64,000 nucleotides of DNA from Sipunculus nudus (Eukaryota; Annelida; Sipuncula; Golfingiida; Sipunculidae): assembly GCA_026874595.1 (NCBI GenBank), contig CM049307.1, positions 40,118,362 to 40,182,361 of the forward strand, given 5' to 3'. A program made the translations under genes and the position numbers. How positions within the stretch are numbered: the first letter of the stretch is position 1; every line of letters begins with the position of its first letter. The notes under the pieces are model-generated. The model saw only the letters and a program-made list of their open reading frames with translations. It had not been told where the DNA came from and searched no databases. Positions 13,205-25,374 of the stretch are shown here, one piece after another.

Positions 13205-14470
13205 AATATAATATATATCCACAGTATATTACGGCCCCATCCACAAATTACATAAGGCCTCTTTACTCTTAACAATTGGAAACGTCTCACATGGATTCTT
13301 TCACGACTTTAATAATTTATTTAAGTCATGCTTGTGGAGGTGAACGAATTCTACAATTCCCAAACGACAAATCGTTCCGTTTTATCACTTATCCCTTATA
13401 ATTATAATCCAAAGAGGAATGAACGGCAGTTATAAAAACTTTATAACTGTCGGTATAAATCTGACCCAGGGGAGGCAAAAAATAAGCAAAGCCATGCAGT
13501 GAAAGAAATCTAATAACAATAACACAGTTATCCCTTCGCCGACTCGTTTTAAACATATATCTGCATGAATACTAAAATGGCCTTTTAACACAGTCTGTGA
13601 GTTTTTTTTTTTTTTTTTTACATTTTGATACTAGCATATAATTATTCGCCATGGACAACCTTTTATCCTATGTCTGATATTAATAATCACCGCCTAACCT
13701 TTGGGTGAAAAAAATATACTTGACAGTTCTGCTAAAAAAATATTGTTGAAACAGAACAATCGTTTCCCAGGCCTGTTTATTTGTGTTTGACATACACGCA
13801 GTGGTAAAATACCTGCAGTGCTTACAAACAAAGATTTCACAGTACAATGCCTGTTTAGGGTCCAACGAAGCCGAGCAGCGTGTGAACCAGCACACGGTGG
13901 CGCCATCTATGGGAATTAAAGGTGACCATGCAGTAACACGAGACCGCAAAGCTAAAGACGCCAGGTAGAAAACTGAGCCAGGGTGACGTGATTACACAGG
14001 TGTTTAAACTACATGTGCTGTTTGGTTAATGATAATTCATCTCTCAAGATGCATCAGCCACAGTCTTAATTATGTTATGATTAAGCATGCCCACGAAGTG
14101 CAGCTTTTTTTTTTTTTTACTTGTTGGTTTGAGACCCAACATCATTCCAGCCAAGCCGGTACACGGACTGTGAGACCAGCTCGCGTACTTTAATAAATAT
14201 TGAGCAGAAACATTTCTGCTGAAATGCAGGATTATTGACGAGGAAGAGGGCTTTGTGTCTGGACTGGGTTGCAACCAGCCGGGAACTGGTCGTCTGTCGG
14301 TCCGGCTGTGTTGTTTGGGGCCACCGGCATCTATATTGAGCTATCTTGTTTGCCGAGCCACTAAACGCATTCTTTACTACAAAAGCTTCTCGCGTCGCGT
14401 AGATCGATCAGGTCCCGTTGTACATTTTGCACCAACGGTGTATGTCACTCACGCTTGGCTCCGCTCACAT

Positions 14471-14821
14471 ATATGCATAAATTATGCTAATCAGGGTGGA
14501 CTTTATCATGACTCGCTCGTCTCAATCCACCACTGGTGACGTGCCTGGCTGGCGTTCCCATGTGGGTTTAAAGGGCCCCATGTCCGCACATGTACCACTG
14601 TATACAAACACTCCAGACTTACAACATTTCTACACTTGTCGTGGGCTCGTCCCCTCAGAACATCGTCAGCCTCGGCGCGTGAGCGCATGCCAAGAATAGC
14701 GGGCGCAACCTTACACAAGTCATAGTATGTATTTATGACCGTACATTAGGAAATTTTAGTTAGTTCAACTCAGCGCTAACTAGTCATCGTTTACATCAGA
14801 CTAGGCATTTAATTTTAAAGC
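14471..14821 (+). promoter_or_regulatory. Probable proximal upstream / 5' UTR region of the death-domain gene
   Basis: This is the sequence directly before the start codon. It has an AT-rich near-palindrome GCATAAATTATGC followed by TAAT at about 14475-14490 (POU-octamer-like ATGCTAAT), some 330 bases upstream. There is no canonical TATA box at a fixed distance and the transcription start cannot be placed. Promoter function is inferred from position only. Confidence 0.3.
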
Positions 14822-15230
14822 ATGGCGTCTGCTACGGGTTTTATGAAGAAAAGGAAGACGATATGGAGAAACGGTGGGAGCAGTCAACAACAACCGGCGT
14901 CCTGGGAAAAATTAAAGAAAGACTACAAAATCAGAGTGGACCAAAAGGGGCAATATTCGGTGTTCGTCGCAACGGAGCCTCCTAGCTTTGGCAGCGGTAT
15001 TATGGACACGCTACACAGCACAGTGCACGAGTGTAAAATTGGCTTGTCTTATGTTTGTCCTTTTGTGAAATTCCAAATGCGCTGCGAGGCCGTTTTACAG
15101 GAACAACCGGACTCCAAAAGCTTCGGCCTTGCTGTCGTCTGCTATAGCAGCAAGAAATCTCCCGCAAAATCTTGGCAGCAGCAGCACAGAGTGGTTGGTG
15201 GATGTATGCACCCTAAAATGATGACGCCAG
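14822..15230 (+). CDS. Exon 1: start codon and unrecognised N-terminal region (residues 1-136)
   Basis: The ATG has A at -3 and G at +4, and an in-frame TAA sits at 14816-14818, so this is the first usable start in its frame. The exon ends CCAG before GTAAGT, leaving one base (phase 1). The peptide begins with a basic patch (KKRK, residues 9-12), then a serine/glutamine-rich stretch, then a hydrophobic and cysteine-containing portion that could be a beta-rich fold. I recognise no domain. It may be the start of a ZU5/UPA-like region or a lineage-specific domain. A non-coding 5' exon further upstream cannot be excluded. Confidence 0.8.
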
Positions 15231-16679
15231 GTAAGTCCTAAATTATATATGTCGTCAATAAACAAACTTTTTTCTGGGAAACTATAGTCTCTCTATCCTG
15301 ATGATAAAATAATTTTTTTTACGTCGTATGTCTTTGACACGGGCTACATGCATGATCGCGTCTGCTCCTAAAGTTTGATGTTAGGGTAAACAGGTGTCTA
15401 ACAAAAGATCTTGCACACATTCCGAACGATCTTGAACACCTCTTGAATGCATGCGCCAATACCGCTTCAAGATACCACTCTTTACACTTTAATTCGTATA
15501 TTAAATACACAATATATTATAATAAAATTGGATCTAGAGGCAGAGACGGGGAGGTATATTTCCAATATTCAATAAAAAAGGTAATATAAAATTTATGATT
15601 GTGTTAATATTCGTTTACACTCTTAAAATATATATATGCCTCCACGTAATATCTAGGGGAATCTTGACTTGTTGCGACACAAATCTCTTTTAGAGCAAGT
15701 TGTTTAATGCCTAATATTAACTCGGCGTGAGGGGGCAAGTGTCCAACACGGCCCCACGGGTCTCTTCAATTCGTGTTTGACGTGGAGCCGACAGCGACTG
15801 TTCGGCTGTATACCGAGTGAAGGTACAGCGCTTGTCGCAGCGCAGATCAATGGGAACCAGCGGCTTACTGCTTGTCGCGCTGTTTGGATATTAATCACAA
15901 GGGTCGATATGGGGGAAATTGTTGGAAAATGGCCCGTGGAGCACCAGAGAGAAGTGCCGGGAATAGCCTGGCCGGTTTGATTATCACTTAACTGGCGATC
16001 AGGCTCATGCCAAGAAATACTGGGAAAATCACCAGCTTCATGAAGCGTTGATATATCCACCCATATACACCTCCCTCTGTTTGATGCACTTTTGTTCCGT
16101 AAGTGACAGACAGTGACAGTCCCATTTAGTGACAGGCAGACAGCGAGTGAGTGTATGGTCCTGAAGGGGAGGCATATAAATTAGCTCATTTAACGGCTTC
16201 TGAATTGTCCCTCCTCAAACAGGTGCGAGGCAGCGTCAATTAACCGCTCGTGTTGTTGTCCAGCGAACACTGGACATCTTATCGGCCCGTCATATCGGTT
16301 TCTGTGTGGAAATGCCTTTAATACCGGACCATAGCACGTTCTGGGGTTAGCGGACTGATCCGATGACGGTCACTAGGGGTGACTGCCAAGAAGGAGAGCA
16401 AATAAAACGGTGCTCACCTGGAAAGCAACGATTTATGTACACCTGTGTACAGGTAGCCCGGGTGTCTCACAGATGTAGGACGGGCGGCATGTGCTGTAAA
16501 TCACTGGGTGACAAAGGGCCAAATGTGAATTTAGTTGATAAAAAGATTTAATAAGCGTGTTTAATGGAACAGCCGTGTATATACATAAATATATTCTGCA
16601 TATTGCAGATTGTAAAGCTCGGCAAGGTATGAATAATCGGAAAATTTCCAAAAACTTTCAAATCCCATTTTTAACGAAA

Positions 16680-16752
<73 letters not shown>

Positions 16753-18318
16753 TGGGCCCCCTGACGTGCATGCAATTTATCATTGTTGTGTATATCAATC
16801 CCGAACGTTATATGGAGCACCCAACGGAAAAATATATAGTGTTGCTGAATAGTTAAGTTGTACGTTTATATTGACCCATTATAAAATTGCCAACCTGACC
16901 CAGGTATCTGCAGCTTGGTCACTTGACCACTGAAGATGAGTAATTTGTTGACACTTGGTACGGTTACTACCGACGCGGCTATCTCTAGGGACCTGCTTGA
17001 GCCTGTAGAGGAGGCCTGGGGGGCTTGTTTGGGAGTCTGTCAAGGTATATACAGGTATAATCCTGCATACTTCCACTCAGTCAACAAACACCGCCCATAA
17101 AATTTTTCAGTGGAACACCGCCTTCAGATACCTTTGCCCCTCTCGTGCAGGGCGGCAGCCTGATACGTTAGGCCTGATTGTATACTTGTACCCGTTAACC
17201 TGGGAACCCGTTATGACTTGTTCACGTCTGATGTTATCTGCTTTCAGTAAAAAATGTTATTTGTTTAGGTGCTATAACAGTAAACGGTATTGTTCAATCA
17301 AACAATGGTGTTCAGTATACACTTTTCGTATACAGAATTTTTCTGCCTTACAATAAGTCCAAGGCTGCATACTATTGACATTTATTGAGGGTCGGTTTTT
17401 CAAGATTCGGTTACGGTTATGTTATACTTTTATTGTCACTCGTGCTATCCACGTGTCTCAAACTTGCCACAGCATGTATGCATCGTATGCTCCTACAAAA
17501 TTTACGTAGTTAAAAAAGTCTGTTTTTACAAAACTGTCCCGGCCACTGTGTGTTATCATACTTAAACATCACACTCGCGTTTGCCACGTTTCGCTGCCAC
17601 CCTTGGAGCAGAGGTCAGCGTCGTATATGCGCATCTCGGCCACTTTACAGATTCATTAAGTTTCATTATTGTAGGGGAGGATCCAGACCTGTAATTGAAG
17701 TATACATGGGGATATAACAGCAGGGAGCAGGGTAAAGAGCCTAAGCTTAGGGGGTGGGTACCACCGGATCTAACTGCATGGGGCGTAAATCTATAGTTTA
17801 TGCTTTATAGACCTCTCCTTTATACCTCCCCATCCTTTTCCGTCTCATTTCGGGCAGACGTGACTAATATTCAGGTGCTGCATGTTGTAAGCTCGCCTAT
17901 AGTATGTATTAATGGAGTCCACTTGTGCTGCATTTAAGGTTTGGTGAAAAGAGCTTATTCGAGTGTTCAGAGAGGACATTATAAATATTTAATCTTTGAG
18001 TCCATTATAAATATGCAGAAGTGTCCCGTGCATCTGTATAAACGGCCCATCAAAGTGACAGCTTAAAAAGGACATCAAGCCTGTTCAGCGTGGTCCAGGA
18101 TCAGAAAAGTTCCATCACTATTAAAAATTGCCTTTTGACAAACTGCCCAAATAGGTAAGCACTATCAGTGAGTGTGTTCCAGTCAAGTGATGATGGTGCT
18201 AAATCGGGTCCATTATGTTTAACCATTAACGATATCCTTGTAAATATGTATACTTCGCCGTGTTACCGTCCGGCCCCCGGGCTGCAGTGAATTGCGCCAC
18301 CAACATTGATTCATATAA

Positions 18319-18395
<77 letters not shown>

Positions 18396-21300
18396 TGACG
18401 GTACAAAACTGTCACTTGTTAATGCATATTTGTATGCGATAATATATCGATGGTTTCAGATTAGAGGACGGGACACTATCACACTATAAATTTTAATATA
18501 TACATTCGCCCAAAAAACGTGAAGTGTATCTCAAGTTTAATATATTTTAGTACAGTGACCATTTCACTGGTCACTCTGACCCATACAAAGTAGGAATTAC
18601 TCCACACTGGGAAAGGCAATGGAACTTGGCGATAACTTTATACAACGGCTGACTGTATGTGATGAAAAAAAAAGAAACAATCTGAATATGTTTTAAATAC
18701 TCTCTAATAACGATCCCTTCTTTCTTCTTTCAGGTCGGATAAGGGTGCGTCTGCTGTCAGCAGAGTTTGAAGCGGACACGCAACACGGTGAAGATCCAAG
18801 CCTCTCAAAAGAGGAGAGCGGCTTCCGGGGCGGCGACTTTGAAAAGCAGTTCGCTTGTCGCTTCAAGGTAAGTTAATTCACACTTCATGGAACCTATATT
18901 AGATCCTGCTATAATTTCCATGTATATTAAATATTCACACCAGGAACGGGGACCAGATATGAAACACCTGCCAATAATAAACATACATGCAGTGATTGGT
19001 AGAACAGCTTTCACTAGTAACCACAAAGGAATTTCAACAATTGCAATCTGTAATGTTATTATAATTCCGAGAAAAAATCAAATTTATTCACCTCAGTTCA
19101 ATGGTTTCACACACAAGGCCAGCTCCTATTCGATAATGGTAAATACTGCTTGCGCATGGGAGCAAACATCGAATAATTTGTGCAAAGGTCCCTGTAAAAA
19201 TCACAAACGTACAGAATTAAACATAACAACATCAAAGGGGTTCAAGTAGATTGCACATAAAAGTATCAAATCTTGGTTATCATACATGACTAACAGACCA
19301 GGCCGGGCTTTACGCCGGGTTAAATAAGCACATATCACCTGGGAGACCTTTTGCGATCATGCCCGAATCCCGTACGAACCATTTGACATCAAAGGTGGCG
19401 CAGTGATGGCGACATTCGTCAAGTGTTTCAGGTACATTCCAGGCGCCAAACGTGTGGGCTTTGTGGTTACTGAACATATATATGTGTAATGTACCTGAGC
19501 CAAAAATCATTGCCGGTGCGGTGGATTATCTCAATAAATCAAGGTTTATAAACAAAATGCGAAAACTCGCAACATGTATGTTACCACAGGGTATATACCT
19601 GCAACAGCTGCGTATTTGATTACATACCAATATACTTTGGGTCGAACGCAACCTGATCATAAATGGAACTGGCTGCTACCTTTAAATTGCCACAATGTAT
19701 ATGTATATATAATGAACACTGCCAGATTTATTCGTGTCGTGTTAAAAAAGTACTTTGTAAACGAGTGGAATAGATATTTTAATCAATCATGGAATAAATA
19801 AAGCAATGACGGTTACATGGGTATTACCACATTATGTGAAGATGCTCACGCACTGACCCCTTGTCATTGAAATTACCCGAGGCAAGGGGTGAACGACACA
19901 GTCACACGTACCTGAAAATGTTTGTTTTCTTTTTCAGAATGGGACGTCAGTAATGGGCGTTTTCGGCAAGGTCCTCGTTGAACAGGTCAACAAAAACGGG
20001 GCGACGCCAATCTTTGAGTTCAATCTGACAAAGGTGAGGGAGTTTTGCACATTTTTCGCTAACCGCAAAGTCTCTTATCAATAGAGAAGGTGTAGCGCAG
20101 GTGCTATATATAAGCGGAGTATAGTTTCCAGGGTAGCGCGTGCGATACCTTGAGGAGCGTGCTCGGTGACGCATGCTGGGGGTCTACTTCGTGCACATGC
20201 ACACGTCATTCAAAAATGCCGAGCATCCAGGGTCCTCCCAAAACGACCTTATGACTTCTTAAAAATCCAAAACTTCGTGTTTGTATTTACTCAGCCCAGC
20301 CAGGTATTTCATCTTGTTAACCCCGAGGCCACGACAGAAAAGAGCAACACTTGTCAAGGAATGTATGCAAAAGTAGCTTCCATCCAGGAACTAAATACAA
20401 CGCTCTCAGCATTCTCGCGACCTTGTCTTTTTATATTTATCGCACCACTTGACTACCACAACGCCCACGATCGTAAATCCCAGAGTCACTGGGTTATTTA
20501 AGGTTCCTTTTTCCCGGAAGGAAAGATTTTTCAAATAAAACTAAAAATTCACGGATAAATCTAGTATACATGTGCCCTGGTTCACCTGACTACAAGACTG
20601 AACATGCCTCCTGGGATAAACACAGCCTTTACCCCTATATATAAATAAGGAAGGAAATACCACTTGACAAGGCCGTGTTTTGGTTTAGTTTAGACACTAT
20701 GTTACCTCGGTGGAGAGGTAAACTTGAAATTGTCAAGACCCGTTTTCTCAGCCATTGGCAACCATGGCATAAAAAGACCTCTGCTGCTAATGGCCACGAG
20801 ACCCCCACTGTCAACAGCTGTAGTCAGTAGTCCACCTCTGTCAACAGCTGTGTTCACGAGACGACTGCTTGCCGGAACAGTGGTCACGAGGATTGCGCTG
20901 TCTACCGCTGCATTCACTATAGACCGATGCTATTACCTGCAGTGGTCACGAGACCACCTTGGTCTTCACTCTATAGCCGTGCTCAAACGCCTATATGGCA
21001 GCGGGTATTGCCACCATTAAGCCAAGCATTATGTGGTATGCTGACGCCTTTGGTCCTTTACAGTCTCTTGATATATATGAAATAATTATTAAAATTCTTG
21101 GCTTCATATAAAGTATTCTCCAGTGTCAGTATAGGCTTTCACTAAATTATAAATATTAAGCAATTACGGAGGGCAGTTCCTCTAAAGCATTATGTTGTGG
21201 CGGCTAACTCATGACTTTCATCATCCTTGACAAGACCACGTGAGCTGTCCATTTCTTGTTAGAATGACACGATGTTACTTGGAAATCACCAAGTTGTTGT

Positions 21301-24300
21301 GACAAAAGCACTTGAGGAGAAATAAGGAGTATGAATAATTGGTAGTCAAGTGGAGCCCGCAACCATCCCCTCCCTCCAAGATCCATGACACCAAGCAGTG
21401 GCTTTTATTTTGCCCTTTATCTTTTTGTCCGTCCACTTTAGTTTGACGAGGAGGTCGTAGCACCGTCAAGGCTCCGTTACCACTCCGTCGTATATTGCGA
21501 CCACATGAACTGATAAATGAGGCGAAGTTCTTCTTTCAGCACTTGAATAAACAGCCTATCTCCGTGTTAGATTGCTTGTTCCTGGGCTTGAAGCTCAAGG
21601 AGTGACATAGAAGAACGACAGTTCGATACCGGACAAGTCGGCATGCATGTGCTGAATACTAAATTGTTCTGCCCAATAAACTCCTCTGCATGGGACATGT
21701 ATATATCCATTCTTATATATCTTGCGTTTCGGACAACATTTTCGTAATTGTAAAATTCAACAATCAGAGAAACATATTCTTTGTTATTGGAAAGTAGATC
21801 TAAATGACGATAAAGTGCAGTTCAATATATAAAGCCTTATACAAATATCAAAAACATAGGCATATACATATTAGAATAACAATCGTTTCCTATGCTGTTT
21901 TCCAAGGTAGTTAATTTGCATATGCACATGCAAATTAGCACCGGCTTCTACCGATAACAAAGTCGGAAATTATTAGAACATTTTTAATGTGGAAGTAAAC
22001 CTAAACTTTAAAATCTTGACCGTTTTCATTTTTTAGTTAAGCCCTTAGATTTTATATTTGCTTATTTTTTCAAGGTGGCATCTGAAAACGAGAATGAGGC
22101 CGAAAATGACGTCACTGATCGTTGGTCTTATCAACCAATCAAGGAACTAGCAAGTGAGTACAGTTTGCATACCACACTTTTCTTATGCGACTTTGTTAAA
22201 CTGTCGTTTTCGTTGGTTTGTTTGCGGATTTCTTCATCCGTGAATACGGAGGAACATCCATTGTGTATACTGCCATGACATGAGAGAATTAAGTCTGTAA
22301 ACACATTTACTGTGCTCTCTGTGCTTGGCTTATCAGACGATCTTGCACTAAGAGAATATACATATGATTCACTCCAGTTATCTGTAAAACAGCCCTTCTT
22401 ATCAAACAGAATTGCCTTAAGAGTATATAGTTAAACAGAATAATCTGAAGGGTTTGTTAACACATCGTCAGTGCACGATGTCAACTGTCCAAGTGGCAAT
22501 TTGGGTTGGGCTGGGCTTGGTTATAACAAGCACCCAACTAATTACGGAGAGGCAAACGTCAGAAGCATTGAGCGCTGAGCAAACATTTCAACTTCACAAC
22601 GTAGGTTTGACGGCGTGCTTACAGTGACAGTCAATCTAACAAACTAAGCAGGTTCTCAAAACAGTCCTAGGGATACCGGTACCCTAGCTTGTGCCAGGTG
22701 CTCGCCTACAAAAACCACTGACCCCTAGAAGTCGACAGCAATAACGGACAGGAATTAAGTCTTGTCAACAAAACTATGATCAGCAAATATAGATCAACGC
22801 TGAACGAAATTCCACAGGACTCTGTGTGAGTGCAACCCAAATATATATGTCCAGAATCAATCCTACTGTGCATTGTCGCATGCATGCCATACTGAAAAAA
22901 ATGTGTTAACAATTTCTCAATAACCAATCCGTTTCCATTGATACGTATAATTATTTTATTATAGGAAATATCTATAATTTATTCTTTGGTCAGTTATAAC
23001 AGTCTGTGAGTGGTTAATATAATGTGACCGGAATCCTGTTGGTATTATTTGAATGGAAAGTTATACCTCGTTTGCCTATACTTCCGAGCACTGGGCAGAA
23101 GGCTACTTAGACTGTACCACTGCACTCCTGTGTTCAGTCCACATAGGTCGCGGTTTTATATGAACAACTGTTTGCGTGCTCGCTTGAGCCAGTAAAATGT
23201 AGATAATTATGTCAGTCCGTAAATGTTTTCATTTGGTTAACCACGTGTGAGGCAGGAAATACAAAAGCTCAACCCTGCAACCGTTCTGAAAACAATTATG
23301 CCACACCGGTTGCCCCCGAACGAGCAAGTCAATCATACGAGAGCCACGCCCCCTGTTTAGCAGGGCTTCCGGTATGACGGCCAGGTTGTGGAATAAATCA
23401 ATACTGAATGCTGGTGATGAATATTTGTGACAGCTGATTACAATTTGTCACACCATGCTGATTTACTGCACTATAATGCTTGCATGATGATCGAAGTACT
23501 TAATCTGCATTTAATAGGCACGGAGGACTAGCTCGGGTGCACAAGTCTCACATTGTCTGGAAAACGTGTGACTCATTGCAATGTTTGCACAGAAAAACTG
23601 TGTTGTATACTGTCGTAGAGGTTCACCAGCCACAACCGATCAAACCTTATATAAATAAAGCTTTGTATAACATTATAGAAAAAAAAAAGAAAATACATGT
23701 AAATAGTTGGTAATTGATAAATAAACCTGTGAATAAACACAATAACAAGAAATGTACATGCATGTTTACTAAGTAATAAATAAACAAAGCTCTGTATAAA
23801 CATTATAACAAGAAATGCAGATTCATGCATATAACAGGTAATATTCCTGTTCCCATCTCTATAAATAACATTTCCTTTATCCAGGCATGTTACACATCAC
23901 TGAGGATGAGAACTGGAGAACCATGGCGACACACATTGGATTTACAGACTATGAAATTGAGACGCGCATGGCCGGAAGCAGCGACCCCTTCCGGGAACTG
24001 GTCTTACACTACCAGTCACGTGGTCGGTCACCTGAGGACTTCGTCAAGGCGCTGTACGAAGTGAGTCGTCTGCTGCACGTGGGCGGATACCTGAGTAAAA
24101 ACCTCTCCGAGGACAGCTGTTACAGCAGTCTAGGCTTCAGGTCCTCCCCTCCGTCTGCAAAGAACTTCAAGGTCATCGGCGACTTCGGTGATGACTATTA
24201 TGAAGACGATGGGCCAACAGAGAGAGTGACCACGCTCCATTATCAAGGTACGCATATGTTCTTGTGAAAAATAAAAACATTGTCATGATTCTAACAACAT

Positions 24301-25178
24301 AATGCAAACTAAGACAAATATAGTCGGCCTATGTACTGGTATTCATGTGCATGGTATTCACCTAGTTCACACATCTGCTTACCTAGAAGGAAGATCTCAT
24401 AATCAGTTATATTCGTACATGAGTATAAAGCACTGGGGTTTTCTTATTCCTGCACGCTACATTTCTACAACGATCAATACTTGGCAAGGGAAACCTGATT
24501 AATTTACTGTGTCAAGGCCAGGTTTCATGATTAGATCTATTGAAGATAAGATACCACATATTTTCTTCTTCCCTTCCGTAAAAATGCTTTTTACCCCTTG
24601 CAGGTTTTCCACCGACGCCCCCGAAGACTCCGCGTAAGCGCTTAGCGTCTGGTTTTGATGACTCGCCGAGCTGCAGCAAAAAAGTACGTCGGTGTATCCT
24701 CCCAGACGATCAGGCAGCGAGTCCGGTGCCGCGCTTGCGCAGACAGTCTTCAGCTGATACATTAATACTTCCGGTTGCACAAGAAGAAACGGCACCAGCC
24801 GCCGATTGCAGTTCCCCCATTGTTCGCCCAGCCATGCGAAGAGCATCGGAACCCAACTCCGCTGATACCTTAATTCTTGAACCAGAAGACATTGCAAAAC
24901 GTACCTGCATCGCAGAAATGGATCCGTCGACATTGTGGCACGTGTCAGGTCAGCTTCATTCCAAGTGGAAGTCGCTGGGTCGTAATCTTAACGTACCTGA
25001 AGACAAGCTACTCTGCATTGAATACGAACACCGGGACCTACGGGAATGTTGCTACCAGATGCTGATGCAGTGGAAAAACGAATTCCCCGAACGGTTCACC
25101 TACGGCGTCCTGTACACCGCTCTCTGCACCAGCGGGTTCAAGTCGGTGGCCTGCAAAAACTGCGTAAAACGGACATAA
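14822..25178 (+). CDS. UPA-like / dual death-domain protein, six-exon gene (predicted 551 aa)
   Basis: The coding exons are 14822-15230, 18734-18867, 19938-20033, 22075-22153, 23885-24247 and 24604-25178. They total 1656 bases, exactly 552 codons with the stop, and every junction is GT/AG with matching phase. Residues 1-137 are unrecognised. Residues about 140-213 end in a pattern (C178-x-F180, K192, V195, Q197-V198, F207-x-F209-N-x-T-K213) that recalls the UPA segment preceding the death domain in UNC5-type proteins. The first death domain is about 241-308, a linker covers 309-460, and the second death domain is about 465-545. I see no signal peptide or membrane segment, so it is probably a cytoplasmic (possibly nuclear) signalling adaptor working by homotypic death-domain contacts. 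The exon chain and the death domains are well supported. The UPA call is from remembered family patterns and is tentative. No orthologue name is claimed. Confidence 0.85.
16683..16748. repeat. (AT)n microsatellite in intron 1
   Basis: Pure AT run of about 66 bases. Confidence 0.95.
18319..18392. repeat. (AT)n microsatellite in intron 1, near exon 2
   Basis: AT run with a single GT interruption, ending about 340 bases before the exon 2 acceptor. Confidence 0.95.
18734..18867 (+). CDS. Exon 2: start of UPA-like segment (residues 137-181)
   Basis: A polypyrimidine tract (TTTCTTCTTTCAG) precedes the exon and GTAAGT follows it. It completes glycine 137 from the split codon and ends in phase 0. 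The peptide starts with a short beta-like strand (RIRVRLL), then a charged loop, then FACRF just before the junction. The last part fits the strand that opens the C-terminal half of UPA domains, which is an inference from pattern only. Confidence 0.8.
18868..19937 (+). other. Intron 2 (1.07 kb)
   Basis: Bounded by GTAAGT and TTTTTCAG. A long open frame crosses its 5' half from the exon side, but nothing in it looks conserved and the splice-joined frame is clearly better. Confidence 0.75.
19938..20033 (+). CDS. Exon 3: C-terminal part of UPA-like segment (residues 182-213)
   Basis: The exon is 96 bases, phase 0 at both ends, preceded by TTTTTCAG and followed by GTGAGG. It encodes alternating hydrophobic strands (KVLVEQV, then IFEFNLTK). 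The closing F-x-F-N-x-T-K pattern is the feature that most suggests a UPA module as in UNC5/UNC5CL-type proteins, where the death domain follows at a similar distance. Confidence 0.8.
20034..22074 (+). other. Intron 3 (2.04 kb)
   Basis: Bounded by GTGAGG and TTTTTTCAAG. Contains a degenerate minisatellite listed separately; otherwise AT-rich sequence without recognisable features. Confidence 0.75.
20770..20965. repeat. Degenerate minisatellite in intron 3
   Basis: Variants of CTGTCAACAGCTGT and GGTCACGAGAC recur every 30-45 bases. Read on the + strand they give a short LSTAV-like peptide repeat, but there are no splice signals and no sign that it is coding. Confidence 0.5.
22075..22153 (+). 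CDS. Exon 4: acidic linker leading into first death domain (residues 214-239)
   Basis: The acceptor is TTTTTTCAAG and the donor is A|GTGAGT, leaving one base. The peptide is an acidic glutamate/asparagine-rich linker followed by [10 protein letters not shown], which probably forms the first helix of the death domain. The junction phase agrees with exon 5 and gives a serine codon (A+GC). Confidence 0.75.
22154..23884 (+). other. Intron 4 (1.73 kb)
   Basis: Bounded by GTGAGT and TCCAG. Near its 3' end (about 23640-23840) an AT-rich motif with AATAAA(C)AAAGC, CTGTATAAACATTATA and ACAAGAAATG is repeated imperfectly two or three times. Confidence 0.75.
23885..24247 (+). CDS. Exon 5: first death domain and acidic tail (residues 240-360)
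   Basis: The acceptor is TTTATCCAG and the donor is CAAG|GTACGC. The peptide shows death-domain hallmarks: W250 with MAxxIGF (the W-x-x-L-A-x-x-L-G core), DYEI at 261-264, then LVLHYQSRG and [12 protein letters not shown] (278-299), matching helices 4-6. After the domain comes a serine-rich stretch and an acidic run ([11 protein letters not shown], about 338-348). The domain sits directly after the UPA-like region, the order known in UNC5 and PIDD families. Confidence 0.88.
24248..24603 (+). other. Intron 5 (356 bp)
   Basis: The shortest intron, bounded by GTACGC and CCTTGCAG. It separates the first death domain from the linker and second death domain. Confidence 0.8.
24604..25178 (+). CDS. 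Exon 6: Pro/Ser/basic linker, duplicated SADTLIL motif, second death domain, stop
   Basis: The exon starts after CTTGCAG and ends with TAA at 25176-25178. It opens with [11 protein letters not shown] and a second basic cluster KKVRR about a dozen residues later, resembling a bipartite nuclear signal. SADTLIL then occurs twice (residues 410-416 and 446-452), each preceded by RRxS. The C-terminal 85 residues form a second death domain: L478-x-x-x-W482-x-x-LGR, IEYEHRD, YQMLMQW (511-517), TYGVLYTAL (526-534). The whole second half of the protein is in one exon. Confidence 0.88.
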
Positions 25179-25374
25179 ATGAGACAATGTCTAACCATAG
25201 AGTTACAATCCGTATAACTCCGTGGTCCAACACATCTCCGCAACACAAAACTATACAAGCGCTGAAACAGCAGAACTGGAATCCTGCCTCCACAAAACAA
25301 AACAATTTAAACAGAAACGACAAATTATTGATACGCTATTGTACTGCTTAGTGAAAGTGAAACGTTGTTGAAAC

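Larger units (their letters stand above)
8289..14470. other. Intergenic region upstream of the death-domain gene
   Basis: No convincing gene. The GC-richer stretch 9700-10530 is open on both strands (longest 140 codons on the - strand), but the peptides are unrecognised and lack clear splice signals. An ATG at 11450 opens a 39-codon frame of unknown meaning. Confidence 0.45.
15231..18733 (+). other. Intron 1 (3.5 kb)
   Basis: The intron runs from GTAAGT to CAG. It contains two long (AT)n microsatellites near its middle and 3' end, and a GC-richer stretch around 15.7-16.5 kb with open frames on both strands that I do not recognise. First introns often hold enhancers, but no specific element can be named here. 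Confidence 0.75.

Noticed and set aside
24499-24933. 144-codon open frame on the - strand
   Set aside because: It is antisense to exon 6 of the death-domain gene, whose frame, splice sites and domain content are far stronger.
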